A stretch of DNA of 52,905 nt from a bacterium (GTDB lineage: Bacteria > Cyanobacteriota > Vampirovibrionia > Gastranaerophilales > UBA9971), in assembly GCA_037147175.1 (NCBI GenBank), contig JBAWVS010000013.1, positions 1-52,905 of the forward strand, given 5' to 3'. The translations under genes were made by a program, and so were the position numbers. Below, piece after piece: positions 1 through 9,032 of the stretch (position 1 is the first letter of the stretch; each line of letters begins with the position of its first letter). The notes below the pieces were generated by a model. That model was not told the origin of the DNA and made no database searches. It saw only the letters and a list, made by a program, of their open reading frames with translations.

Positions 1-30
1 TAATTTTTCTCTTCTTTTTTTATCGGAGAA

Positions 31-879
31 TCAATAAAATTTCTTAAGGTCCCGATATTTGTTTTTTAAGAATAAAAAAGCATCCATGCAAGCTTGAATA
101 TGGTTAATTTGTGCTTTTAAGCTTCTTGAAGAACATTCCTGTAAATGAAGATTAGTCTTTAAATCTCTGAAAATTGTCTCAATAACCCAACGTTTTCGGT
201 ATATATTCCAGCCTGAATGACTTTTAATGTTGCAATTTAGATTTGTCATTACGTATCTGTTGTAGTGTTTGACAATCTGTACTTGATGATAAATCCCTCT
301 TGCCTTACCATACAAACTTTTTCCACCGAAAAATTTATGTGTTTGAATTTGCTGTTTTTCAAATATTTTATTCGATTTGCATATTGTTAAATACTTCCAC
401 CCCAATGAATTGATAAGATTTACACTTTTACAAGCCATATATCCACAGTCAAACAGAACTATTTTAGGCTTTAAGCCTTTGCTGTGAAATTCAATAAGTT
501 TTTCTCTAATTACTTCATTCTTTGTCCCCATTTCTTTTTGCCAGATAATATCTGCCAGATTGTATATTTGGTTACCATATATGTATATTATTTTAATTAA
601 AGTGTAACCTTTTATTGCCTTTCCAAGTGATGAACACCATACATATCTAACACCTTCAATATTTTTAGCAAACAATTTGCTTATTGAGGTGTCATCATAG
701 ATTAAAGTACCGTTTGGAGGCAGGCTATTTATATCTATTTCTTGATTTGTATCTGCTTTTGACAAAAATCTTGTTAATTTATCATGGCTAACATTTTCAA
801 GTTTGCACGATGATCTATGGCAAGAAAATTTGCCTTCTGTTGATAATAGTGCCATTCTGTAAGTATATATATGTTTCAT
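31..879 (-). CDS. IS4-family DDE transposase
   Basis: This is a 282-residue transposase that would cut and rejoin the ends of its insertion sequence. The DDE residues are visible: a first Asp in 'LIYDDTS' near residue 61, a second Asp in 'IVLFDCGY' near residue 143, and the Glu of the IS4 signature Y-(2)-R-(3)-E-(6)-K in 'YRKRWVIETIFRDLK' near residue 233. The N-terminal stretch with 'SHDKLTRFLS' is the usual start of this group, so the protein looks full length although it is short for IS4 proteins. It reads away from the CRISPR array. I could not identify terminal inverted repeats or target duplications; the left end of the element may lie outside the window. The family call is firm; activity is unknown. 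Confidence 0.9.
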   Translation of the reverse strand: MKHIYTYRMALLSTEGKFSCHRSSCKLENVSHDKLTRFLSKADTNQEIDINSLPPNGTLIYDDTSISKLFAKNIEGVRYVWCSSLGKAIKGYTLIKIIYIYGNQIYNLADIIWQKEMGTKNEVIREKLIEFHSKGLKPKIVLFDCGYMACKSVNLINSLGWKYLTICKSNKIFEKQQIQTHKFFGGKSLYGKARGIYHQVQIVKHYNRYVMTNLNCNIKSHSGWNIYRKRWVIETIFRDLKTNLHLQECSSRSLKAQINHIQACMDAFLFLKNKYRDLKKFY

Positions 880-881
880 AG

Positions 882-926
882 CAATATCCTGACATTCTTT
901 TCAAAAAAAGAAAAATCAGGATATTG
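882..926. promoter_or_regulatory. Perfect 11-bp inverted repeat just upstream of the transposase start
   Basis: The arms are CAATATCCTGA at 882-892 and its exact reverse complement at 916-926. The pairing extends inward through a TTCTTTT/AAAAGAA block. It begins three bases before the transposase start codon, so in the transposase mRNA it would fold over the translation start region. In other insertion sequences such hairpins damp translation from read-through transcripts, so that role is inferred here. It could instead be a transposase binding site or a terminator for minus-strand transcripts leaving the CRISPR array. Confidence 0.6.
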
Positions 927-1116
927 TATTTTTATGAAATTTTTCTACTTTGCGTAACTCCTGTCAATAAATCCAACAGAAAAAGCACCAAAACAAATGA
1001 CTTTCTGGTAATTTAAAAGCCTTAATGTTAAAATATTTTAAGAAATGAAACTAACCGTTTATACCTTAATGTATCAGAGGGCTAATCTATTTCTATATCA
1101 GTTAAGAATAATATCA

Positions 1117-1170
1117 TCTTTTCAAATATGTTATATATTCAAATATATCATATTATAACATATTTGAAAA
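1117..1170. repeat. Inverted half-copy of the CRISPR repeat abutting the array
   Basis: Bases 1117-1135 match 19 nt of the CRISPR repeat in reverse orientation. They lie 16 nt outside the first repeat, so the two form a long potential hairpin with the repeat arm at about 1154-1171. A second shorter piece (TTCAAATAT) sits at 1138-1146. The copied part is the promoter-bearing half of the repeat, not the half that would pair with a tracrRNA anti-repeat. A boundary or terminator structure, or a scar of an inverted repeat, therefore seems likelier than a tracrRNA gene. Confidence 0.6.
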
Positions 1171-3430
1171 GACGGTAGATTCAAAACAAGCTTTTTATCA
1201 ATTAAGAAAAGAAGATAAATTATAACATATTTGAAAAGACGGTAGATTCAAAACAACGGCTTTTGAGTTGTCATCAATCAATGAATTATAACATATTTGA
1301 AAAGACGGTAGATTCAAAACAATCCGTCCATTTATTACCCAGCTTTAAAAATTATAACATATTTGAAAAGACGGTAGATTCAAAACCGTTTTCGTTTATT
1401 TTAACGAAATGACATTATTATAACATATTTGAAAAGACGGTAGATTCAAAACAATAAATCTTCTATATGGTCGTCCTCAGGTATTATAACATATTTGAAA
1501 AGACGGTAGATTCAAAACAGTCGTCCATCAAATAAGTTCAGCCAAAAAATTATAACATATTTGAAAAGACGGTAGATTCAAAACAAATTTGAACAGGCTG
1601 CCGTGTGGAGAATCATTATAACATATTTGAAAAGACGGTAGATTCAAAACAAATCTTTTATCGCTAAGCCGACAACCTTGATTATAACATATTTGAAAAG
1701 ACGGTAGATTCAAAACATTCTTTTGATGTTTTCCACTTGTAAATTTATTATAACATATTTGAAAAGACGGTAGATTCAAAACACGAGTTGCGCGGGCAGT
1801 GTTCAGTAAGTTATTATAACATATTTGAAAAGACGGTAGATTCAAAACTCGGTACAAAATTTGTTTTTATTTCCAAAAATTATAACATATTTGAAAAGAC
1901 GGTAGATTCAAAACCAAGACGAAGAGCAGAGGAGATTTTTCATATTATAACATATTTGAAAAGACGGTAGATTCAAAACTGTAAAGTCTAAGCGTAATAT
2001 CTCTTAAAATTATAACATATTTGAAAAGACGGTAGATTCAAAACAAGGAGATAGCACGTTAGGTTTAACCAAAAATTATAACATATTTGAAAAGACGGTA
2101 GATTCAAAACTTTTACGGCATGATTGATTTTTCCAAGATTAATTATAACATATTTGAAAAGACGGTAGATTCAAAACCAACAGCAGGTCTGTGATATTTT
2201 TTTCCTTCAATTATAACATATTTGAAAAGACGGTAGATTCAAAACTAGAGCATATTGCTTGTGTCGGCATAATTCGATTATAACATATTTGAAAAGACGG
2301 TAGATTCAAAACTGTGTAAATATCTTTACTCATTTTGCAATCATTATAACATATTTGAAAAGACGGTAGATTCAAAACTCTTCCTTGGCCTCAAAAAGGT
2401 GGTGGTGTATTATAACATATTTGAAAAGACGGTAGATTCAAAACTCGGTGGTGTCTATAATTCGCAACACGAAGATTATAACATATTTGAAAAGACGGTA
2501 GATTCAAAACATTACAAATTTTATGAATTAAAGCAATATTATTATAACATATTTGAAAAGACGGTAGATTCAAAACAATATAATCCCTTTTGATGAATTT
2601 CTCGGCATTATAACATATTTGAAAAGACGGTAGATTCAAAACAATAGCAATAAAGGTTTCAATAAAATTTTTATTATAACATATTTGAAAAGACGGTAGA
2701 TTCAAAACATGACTCAACCGACTATCTCGTACCACAAATTATAACATATTTGAAAAGACGGTAGATTCAAAACTAATTTTCTTTGAGATAATGACATACC
2801 TAAAATTATAACATATTTGAAAAGACGGTAGATTCAAAACAGATGGCATGTGGTTATCTCAACCCGAAAGATTATAACATATTTGAAAAGACGGTAGATT
2901 CAAAACTCAGGGAAGCTTCTTTGCATATTGTAAGAATTATAACATATTTGAAAAGACGGTAGATTCAAAACATGCCGGTTAGCTGAATAATTGTATATGT
3001 ATTATAACATATTTGAAAAGACGGTAGATTCAAAACAATAGACTCTTTTGAACACTTGCTTTTAAAATTATAACATATTTGAAAAGACGGTAGATTCAAA
3101 ACTGTATCTCGTGTGGTTGCTGTTACTTCTGATTATAACATATTTGAAAAGACGGTAGATTCAAAACTAGTTCAGGGCGGTAGTCAAGCGAGAATGAATT
3201 ATAACATATTTGAAAAGACGGTAGATTCAAAACTGCCGGCTAATCTTTGCTGAGTAGTAACAATTATAACATATTTGAAAAGACGGTAGATTCAAAACTT
3301 TAGCTATTCTTGAAAAACAAAATCCAAAATTATAACATATTTGAAAAGACGGTAGATTCAAAACTGAATAACAGGCGTCATTATATCGCCGAAAATTATA
3401 ACATATTTGAAAAGACTGTAGATTCAAAAC
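1152..3430 (-). CRISPR. CRISPR array, 35 repeats of 36 bp and 34 spacers; type II (II-C-like) repeat
   Basis: Thirty-five copies of a 36-bp repeat are regularly spaced, with spacers of 29-32 nt. The plus-strand repeat begins ATTATAACATATTTGAAA and ends GTAGATTCAAAAC. Copies appear identical except the last (3395-3430), which reads GACTGTAG instead of GACGGTAG. Read on the minus strand the repeat starts GTTTTGAATC and ends TATGTTATAAT. A 36-bp repeat starting GTTTT and ending in a TATAAT-like box is typical of type II-C. The minus strand therefore carries a perfect extended -10 promoter at the end of every repeat, and the minus strand is the likely crRNA strand. No cas gene is in the window; an IS element lies on the left and a small HTH gene on the right. 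The subtype and strand are inferred; the array itself is certain. Confidence 0.97.
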
Positions 3431-3438
3431 TACATACT

Positions 3439-3651
3439 TTAAATATCAAATAAATCTTTAACCTGAACGTTTAACGCATCGGCTAATTTTATTATTGTTT
3501 TTAAATTCGGGTAACGTTCTGCACGCTCAATTCTGCCGATATAAGACTTGTCCACTTCTATATCCAAAGCAAGCTTCTCTTGCGACCAGCCTTTTTCTTC
3601 TCTCAATTGTTTAACTTTTTTACCAAAGTTAGATAAAGCATTGTCATTCAT
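3439..3651 (-). CDS. Small Cro/C1-type (XRE) helix-turn-helix regulator
   Basis: This 70-residue protein is almost entirely a Cro/C1 DNA-binding domain: 'GKKVKQLREEKGWSQEKLA' forms helices 1-2 and 'VDKSYIGRIERAERYPNLKT' the recognition region. Such stand-alone XRE proteins act as dimeric repressors in mobile elements and toxin-antitoxin or restriction loci. Its stop codon lies 8 bp from the last CRISPR repeat. It points in the same direction as the inferred crRNA transcription, so its transcript would run into the array. No partner gene sits beside it, and its operator was not identified. Confidence 0.85.
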   Translation of the reverse strand: MNDNALSNFGKKVKQLREEKGWSQEKLALDIEVDKSYIGRIERAERYPNLKTIIKLADALNVQVKDLFDI

Positions 3652-3757
3652 CTTGTTATTGTGATAAATTTAAGATACAAAATCGAGGACTGACAGACAA
3701 CCTTTAATCTATCAACAACTTTTTTAGAAAAAATGGAAAGAAAGAGGGAAATAAAAA

Positions 3758-3856
3758 ATGGTACAAGAAATTGGTAGATTAACTCAAAAAGCTTGTCATT
3801 TCTTAGTAGAAGTAACGTTTATGAGTGTGTTTAAGGAAAGGATTTATTATGTTTAA
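3758..3856 (+). pseudogene. Truncated zinc-ribbon N-terminus fragment (32 codons)
   Basis: A short frame with a ribosome-binding site (GAGGGA) encodes 'MVQEIGRLTQKACHF' and then drifts into unrelated residues before a stop. The first 14 residues match the starts of the zinc-ribbon protein at 5813 and of the recombinase chimera at 6379 (consensus M-V-[QE]-E-I-x-R-x-T-Q-K-x-C-H). The second zinc Cys is lost. The DNA around the start is also nearly identical to the copy at 6379. The frame overlaps the next gene's start codon by a few bases, so it might act as a leader peptide, but decay after duplication is simpler. Confidence 0.55.
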
Positions 3857-4379
3857 AAAAGCTCTTGTTACTGGTTTACTGGTAACGCTCGTCAATGTGT
3901 TCGTATGTCCAATCTCTATGGCAAAAGAATTGGTTTTAGACCCAGGAACCGTACTTAATCTAGTTGTTAAAACCCAATTATCTTCAAAAGATAGCGTTGT
4001 TGGTCAAAAAGTGAATTTTGATGTTGCAGATGATGTTAGTGTTAATGATGCCGTAGTTATTCCAACAGGCTCACATGTTAAAGGTGTAATATCTTCTGTA
4101 GAACCAAAAACTTATTTCGGAACAAGTGGAAGAGTAGGTATTCAGTTAACATCTATTAGCTTGGCAAGTGGAAAAATCATTCCTGTATCAAATATTGTAG
4201 AGAAAAAGGGTGTGGATAGATTCGACCCAGATAGTAGTTCATTCGTACCTCATGTTATAGTTTGCATCTTCTTACCGGTGCTTCTCTATATGGGATTAAC
4301 AAAAGGAAAAGACACTATTATTCCTGCGGGTTCAATTGTTCAGATTAAAACTGACAGAGAAATAGTTTTTAATAATTAA
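3849..4379 (+). CDS. Exported protein of unknown function
   Basis: I prefer the ATG at 3849, which has AAGGAAAGG just upstream, giving 176 residues; a longer frame starts at 3825. The N-terminus 'MFKKALVTGLLVTLVNVFVCPISMAKE' is a clear signal peptide or membrane anchor. The mature part contains 'GTVLNLVVKTQLSSKDSVVGQKV...' and '...VIPTGSHVKGVISSVEP'. It resembles beta-rich envelope proteins that describe inducible surface or export components, but I do not recognise the family securely. A hydrophobic segment, 'VIVCIFLPVLLYMGL', lies near residue 140. It is followed by a terminator and a second exported protein, and sits inside the accessory island. Confidence 0.7.
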   Translation: MFKKALVTGLLVTLVNVFVCPISMAKELVLDPGTVLNLVVKTQLSSKDSVVGQKVNFDVADDVSVNDAVVIPTGSHVKGVISSVEPKTYFGTSGRVGIQLTSISLASGKIIPVSNIVEKKGVDRFDPDSSSFVPHVIVCIFLPVLLYMGLTKGKDTIIPAGSIVQIKTDREIVFNN

Positions 4380-4395
4380 TAGTAGTAGTTTATGA

Positions 4396-4424
4396 AAGCC
4401 TCTTTTTTAAGGGGCTTTTTTGTT
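4396..4424 (+). terminator. Rho-independent terminator
   Basis: A short hairpin (AGCCTC pairing with GGGGCT, with G-U pairs) is followed by a run of T. It lies 17 bp after the stop of the exported protein ending at 4379. Confidence 0.7.
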
Positions 4425-4455
4425 TTATCAGGCGAAAACAGAAAGTGACTTTAAA

Positions 4456-4815
4456 ATGAAAAAAATTTTATCTATTTTATTTTTATCAATATTTATATTA
4501 TTTAGTTCAATTAAAATAGCGTCAGCATTTTTAGGGTTTCCCGAGAACAAAGAATATGTGGTTGTTGTAACGGGTACTAGTGGATTACCTTTTACATTTG
4601 GATATTCTTTATCTCAAGCAAACGGTGGCTCTAAAGCAGAAAATATTAATGGAAAAGTTCCATCAACATTTAAATTCAAAGGGTCAATTTTATCTATTAT
4701 GGTTAATAAAGATACAGAACGTGGAAAAATAAACGTAAAAATGTATAAAGATAAGAAGTTTATGGATAGTGCAACTACAGTAAATCCTTATGGCTCTGTT
4801 CAATTATGTTATTAA
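4456..4815 (+). CDS. Small exported protein of unknown function
   Basis: The ATG at 4456 gives a 119-residue protein; a TTG at 4420 would only add residues encoded within the preceding terminator. The start 'MKKILSILFLSIFILFSSIKIASA' is a classic signal peptide with an Ala-x-Ala cleavage site near residue 24. The mature part is about 95 residues, beta-rich, with 'YVVVVTGTSGLPFTFGYSLSQANGG' and one Cys at the end. The residues suggest an immunoglobulin-like or C2-like fold, but I recognise no family. It lies between the first exported protein and the zinc-ribbon group. Confidence 0.65.
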   Translation: MKKILSILFLSIFILFSSIKIASAFLGFPENKEYVVVVTGTSGLPFTFGYSLSQANGGSKAENINGKVPSTFKFKGSILSIMVNKDTERGKINVKMYKDKKFMDSATTVNPYGSVQLCY

Positions 4816-4882
4816 GTAAATAAATATTAATAAGAAGACTGGCAGACAACTTTTTGAAAAAATTATAAAAAAGGATTCTCTT

Positions 4883-5203
4883 ATGAGTAATGAAAATAAT
4901 TTAAAATATTGTCATTTTTGTGGAACAAAACTTCTTTTTGACGATGAATTTTGTAGTAATTGTGGAAAAAAAGTGAAATTTGAACAAGAAAAAAATATAG
5001 TTAAAAAGTCATCATTAAGCCAAGAAGAAATCAAAAGAATTTATGCAGAAGAAAGGATAAGGGCGGAAGCCAGAAACACTTATACTAATCAATCTGTAAA
5101 TACAAGTAATAACGAGAATATTGCACAAAATGCTTGTGCTTTGGCATGTTTGGTTTGTTTGGGAATTTTAGGATTAATGAGCGCATTAGGCTTTTTACAT
5201 TAA
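4883..5203 (+). CDS. Zinc-ribbon protein with C-terminal membrane anchor
   Basis: The 106-residue protein opens with a double-CxxC zinc ribbon ('YCHFCGTKL...FCSNCGKK', Cys at about 10, 13, 24 and 27). A charged, probably helical linker follows (residues 32-70), and it ends with a hydrophobic segment near residues 85-104 ('ACALACLVCLGILGLMSALGF'). Such 'zinc-ribbon plus transmembrane' proteins are common accessory proteins; their function is generally not known. It is one of five zinc-ribbon frames in about 3 kb. The ribosome-binding site is AAAAAGGA. Confidence 0.75.
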   Translation: MSNENNLKYCHFCGTKLLFDDEFCSNCGKKVKFEQEKNIVKKSSLSQEEIKRIYAEERIRAEARNTYTNQSVNTSNNENIAQNACALACLVCLGILGLMSALGFLH

Positions 5204-5221
5204 AAGGAGATTAAACTTAAT

Positions 5222-5305
5222 ATGCAAACTCAAGTATATTGTAATCAATGTGGTTCTAAATTTATTGAAAATTCGAATTTTTGTACAAAATGCGGCAAGA
5301 AATAA
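5222..5305 (+). CDS. 27-residue zinc-ribbon mini-protein
   Basis: The frame runs from the ATG at 5222 to TAA at 5303-5305. It has a strong ribosome-binding site (AAAGGAGA) and encodes 'MQTQVYCNQCGSKFIEN' followed by 'SNFCTKCGKK'. All four zinc Cys are present, but nothing follows them. It may be a real isolated zinc ribbon or the truncated start of a longer protein whose tail was replaced by the MerR-type gene. It overlaps the 3' end of that gene by 44 bp on the opposite strand. Confidence 0.55.
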   Translation: MQTQVYCNQCGSKFIENSNFCTKCGKK

Positions 5306-5600
5306 TTCCGCAACTTTCACATGCCGGATTATCAGAAACTTTTGCTAATAATTCAGAACAGGACATAAGTTCTAATAACAGCTTCAACCCTTTAATGCTA
5401 ATGCCATATTCATGTATAAATTTTCTGATACATTTGAGATAAGTAATATCATTTTGTGAATATAATCGTTTGTTTTTCGGATTTCTATATGGCTTTATTA
5501 ATCCTTCTTCATCATAAGTTCTTAAACGGTCAGCAGTAACACCAACAAGCGTTGCTGTTTGGGATATAGAATAAAACGGAATATCAGGTTTTAAATCCAT
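5262..5600 (-). CDS. MerR-family transcriptional regulator
   Basis: This is a 112-residue protein with a winged helix: 'PFYSISQTATLVGVTADRLRTYDEEGLIKPYRNPKNKRLYSQNDITYLKCI' covers the recognition helix and the typical MerR wing (residues 8-60). The following 'GISIKGLKLLLEL' matches the HspR/GlnR-like subgroup. The tail has four Cys ('CSELL', 'PACESCGIISC'), which could be metal-sensing. However, its last 15 residues are encoded antisense to the zinc-ribbon mini-ORF, so the tail may have been acquired by junction. The start has AAGGTG upstream. Its target is unknown. Confidence 0.85.
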   Translation of the reverse strand: MDLKPDIPFYSISQTATLVGVTADRLRTYDEEGLIKPYRNPKNKRLYSQNDITYLKCIRKFIHEYGISIKGLKLLLELMSCSELLAKVSDNPACESCGIISCRILYKNSNFQ

Positions 5601-5751
5601 AGTTTCACCTTAACCATATTGATTTAGCTAAAAGTTAGTTAATCAAATTCTATCCGTATTCAATTGCTATTGGAATTAAGGTAAAATTACAACTATGTTT
5701 ATATACCAGATTAATAATTACAATATATAGGCTTTATAATTCAATAAAAAA

Positions 5752-5780
5752 TTGACAATAATATTTTTACTATTTAATAT
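5752..5780 (+). promoter_or_regulatory. Sigma-70 type promoter for the zinc-ribbon protein
   Basis: TTGACA at 5752-5757 and TAATAT at 5775-5780 are separated by exactly 17 bp. This is close to consensus, and it lies 32 bp upstream of the start at 5813. Confidence 0.75.
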
Positions 5781-5812
5781 TGTAATGTGTTAAAGGGTAC
5801 GAGGAATAACTT

Positions 5813-6346
5813 ATGGTAGAAGAAATCGACAGACAAACTCAAAAATTTTGTCATGAATGTGGAGCAATAATTTTTAAAGAAGCTGAAATTTGTGTCAAGT
5901 GCGGAGTCGGACAATCAAAAAATAGTACAAACGAAAAGAAACCATTTGGCTGTTTAAAGGTATTTTTAATTTTATTTGTTTTTTGCATCGTTGTTTCAAT
6001 AGTTCAAGTAGCGTCACAAAGTCCGAAAGAAATAGATCAAGGTAATGCCCGAGATGAATATATAGAAGATAGTTCTCTTGTTAAACCTGCTTGTGAAAAT
6101 GAAATTAGAAACCTGTTGTTATCCCCATCTACAGCCAAATTTCTTCCTTACGAGGATAAAAATGGCGATTCTGTATTGTTAAGTGATAAATACAAACCAG
6201 AAGAAAAAATTTATATCTATGTTGGAGAAGTTGATTCACAAAATAGCTTTGCTGCTATGGTCAGGAATAAATTTACTTGTCAAATAAAAATAATTGATGC
6301 AATACATCAAAAATATAAAATAATGCAAGCAGGAGTAGGAGAGTAA
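5813..6346 (+). CDS. Zinc-ribbon, single-pass membrane protein
   Basis: The 177-residue protein has a cytoplasmic zinc ribbon ('FCHECGAII...ICVKCGVG', Cys about 13, 16, 27 and 30). A transmembrane helix follows at about residues 45-67 ('CLKVFLILFVFCIVVSIVQVA'). The outer domain is about 105 residues with a conserved pattern: 'LLSPSTAKFLPYEDKNG' and 'YVGEVDSQNSFAAMVRNKFTC'. This outer domain recurs in many bacterial zinc-ribbon membrane proteins of unknown role. The ribosome-binding site is GAGGAAT. Its first 14 residues are shared with the fragment at 3758 and the chimera at 6379. Confidence 0.8.
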   Translation: MVEEIDRQTQKFCHECGAIIFKEAEICVKCGVGQSKNSTNEKKPFGCLKVFLILFVFCIVVSIVQVASQSPKEIDQGNARDEYIEDSSLVKPACENEIRNLLLSPSTAKFLPYEDKNGDSVLLSDKYKPEEKIYIYVGEVDSQNSFAAMVRNKFTCQIKIIDAIHQKYKIMQAGVGE

Positions 6347-6378
6347 TAAATTAAAAAACAAGAAGGAGTAAACAAAAA

Positions 6379-7691
<1,313 letters not shown>

Positions 7692-7705
7692 ACATTTGAT
7701 TTTTA

Positions 7706-8182
7706 TTATAGCAACAAGAGTTTTTTATGTAAAGTAGGTTTAGTGTATTTAAAGGAATTTGTTTTCCTATAACACATAAAGTGCGAATTCTGTGCTGTTT
7801 TGTTTACTTTGCCGCAGACTCTTTCGCACTTTAAAAGTATTTCATCAGGGATATTTTCTTCTTTCAGAAAACCAAATTGTTCAAAATACTCAGGGATAAT
7901 AGTAGTTAGCCAAATTTCTTCTGAAGGTGCAATATCTATAAGCTTTTCTATTATTTTTCGTCCGACACCAGTTCCTCTAAATTGCTCTATAACACCTATT
8001 GATGCAATTTCACAGATATTACCGTATTGTTTAATTCTTCCAAACCCGGCTAACTCGTTTAGGATTTCAGCTACAAAAAACCGGCGATAATCAAGATTTT
8101 CGTTATCAAGCCCGTATTCATCAAGATAAGGCTTTATTTTTTCTATATCAGACTCCAGCGCTGATCTGACAAAAATTTCCAT
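7706..8182 (-). CDS. GNAT-family N-acetyltransferase
   Basis: The 158-residue protein has the GNAT acetyl-CoA binding loop 'QFRGTGVGRKIIEKL' (R/Q-x-x-G-x-G, residues about 68-80). It is preceded by the beta-strand 'GNICEIASIGV', and 'YFEQFGF' matches the usual C-terminal motif. The start has AAGGAG six bases upstream. The small-molecule or protein substrate cannot be read from sequence; ArgA-like amino-acid acetyltransferases have a similar shape. The last 25 or so residues are Lys-rich and unconserved. Confidence 0.85.
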   Translation of the reverse strand: MEIFVRSALESDIEKIKPYLDEYGLDNENLDYRRFFVAEILNELAGFGRIKQYGNICEIASIGVIEQFRGTGVGRKIIEKLIDIAPSEEIWLTTIIPEYFEQFGFLKEENIPDEILLKCERVCGKVNKTAQNSHFMCYRKTNSFKYTKPTLHKKLLLL

Positions 8183-8232
8183 CTTCCGTGTCTCCTTATC
8201 AGGTATGGATGATAAAAAACAAAAAATTTAGA

Positions 8233-8808
8233 TTATATAACACTAATACCATTATATTTATTTTGGGCAAAATTTATACCCATTAAAAGGTAATCTTCCA
8301 TAGCCTCTACGCTTAAAGGAATTATTTTTTTGAGAATTTTTGATTCTTCATCAGTAAATTTTTCAAGTACGTAAGATGCCCATAAATGCTCACCCGGATT
8401 GGGTCCTATTCCGATTTTAAGTCGGGGGAATTTTTGTCCGCCGCAGCACGATATTATTGATTTTATGCCGTTATGGCTTCCTGCAGAACCTTCTTCCCTA
8501 AGTCTTATCTTGCCTATATCCAGACTTACATCATCAAAAACGACAAATAAGTCGGCAAGATCAACTTTATACCAGTTCATAATTTTAGAAACCGCTTCCC
8601 CTGAAAGATTCATGTAGGTTAAAGGCTGAACAATAATGACTTCTTCTTTATTAATCATCCCTTTGCCGATTATAGCATTAAACTTAGTGCTAAAAGTGCC
8701 TTTAATATTATGACCGGAAGCAAGAGCTTCTGTCGCCATAAAACCTATGTTATGTCTTGTGTTTTTATATTTTTCACCTGGATTTCCCAGACCGGCTATT
8801 ATTTTCAT
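8233..8808 (-). CDS. pth: Peptidyl-tRNA hydrolase
   Basis: This enzyme cleaves peptidyl-tRNA released from stalled ribosomes. The 191-residue protein has 'GLGNPG' (Asn9), the catalytic 'TRHNIGF' (His19), Met66, 'VFDDV' (Asp92) and 'SHNG' (Asn113). These correspond to Asn10, His20, Met67, Asp93 and Asn114 of the E. coli enzyme. The length is normal. It shares a 224-bp intergenic region with the divergent HTH gene at 9033. Confidence 0.97.
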   Translation of the reverse strand: MKIIAGLGNPGEKYKNTRHNIGFMATEALASGHNIKGTFSTKFNAIIGKGMINKEEVIIVQPLTYMNLSGEAVSKIMNWYKVDLADLFVVFDDVSLDIGKIRLREEGSAGSHNGIKSIISCCGGQKFPRLKIGIGPNPGEHLWASYVLEKFTDEESKILKKIIPLSVEAMEDYLLMGINFAQNKYNGISVI

Positions 8809-8989
8809 TTAATTTACTTCATCTTAGAATGGTATTTTTGCACATTGCTTTTGTAATATAATTCTTATGCTAAATCAGATTTTTATTACAAGAATTTTAT
8901 TTAAGTCAATTAAAAATTAATTCCACTAACCAATTTAAATTACCTACATTTTAGTATAAAAACTTAATATTAAAATAATAAGTTTGATG

Positions 8990-8998
8990 TGGTATAAA
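8990..8998 (+). promoter_or_regulatory. Probable extended -10 promoter for the tandem-HTH gene
   Basis: TGGTATAAA is an extended -10 box (TG-n-TATAAA) 34 bp upstream of the ATG at 9033. No good -35 box is seen. Confidence 0.4.
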
Positions 8999-9032
8999 AA
9001 AATTTGATTTTTAATGGTTATGGAGGGAGAAA

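Noticed and set aside
930-1135. A tracrRNA gene between the IS element and the array
   Set aside because: The only repeat-like piece matches the promoter half of the repeat; the part needed to pair with the crRNA 5' half is missing, so a tracrRNA cannot be supported.
1528-3427. Several open frames on both strands inside the CRISPR array
   Set aside because: They are translations of repeats (recurring 'VLNLPSFQICYN' or 'YNIFEKTVDSK' blocks) and are not genes.
1152-3430. Spacers matching other parts of this window (self-targeting)
   Set aside because: No obvious match was seen by eye; a systematic search could not be run, so nothing is claimed.
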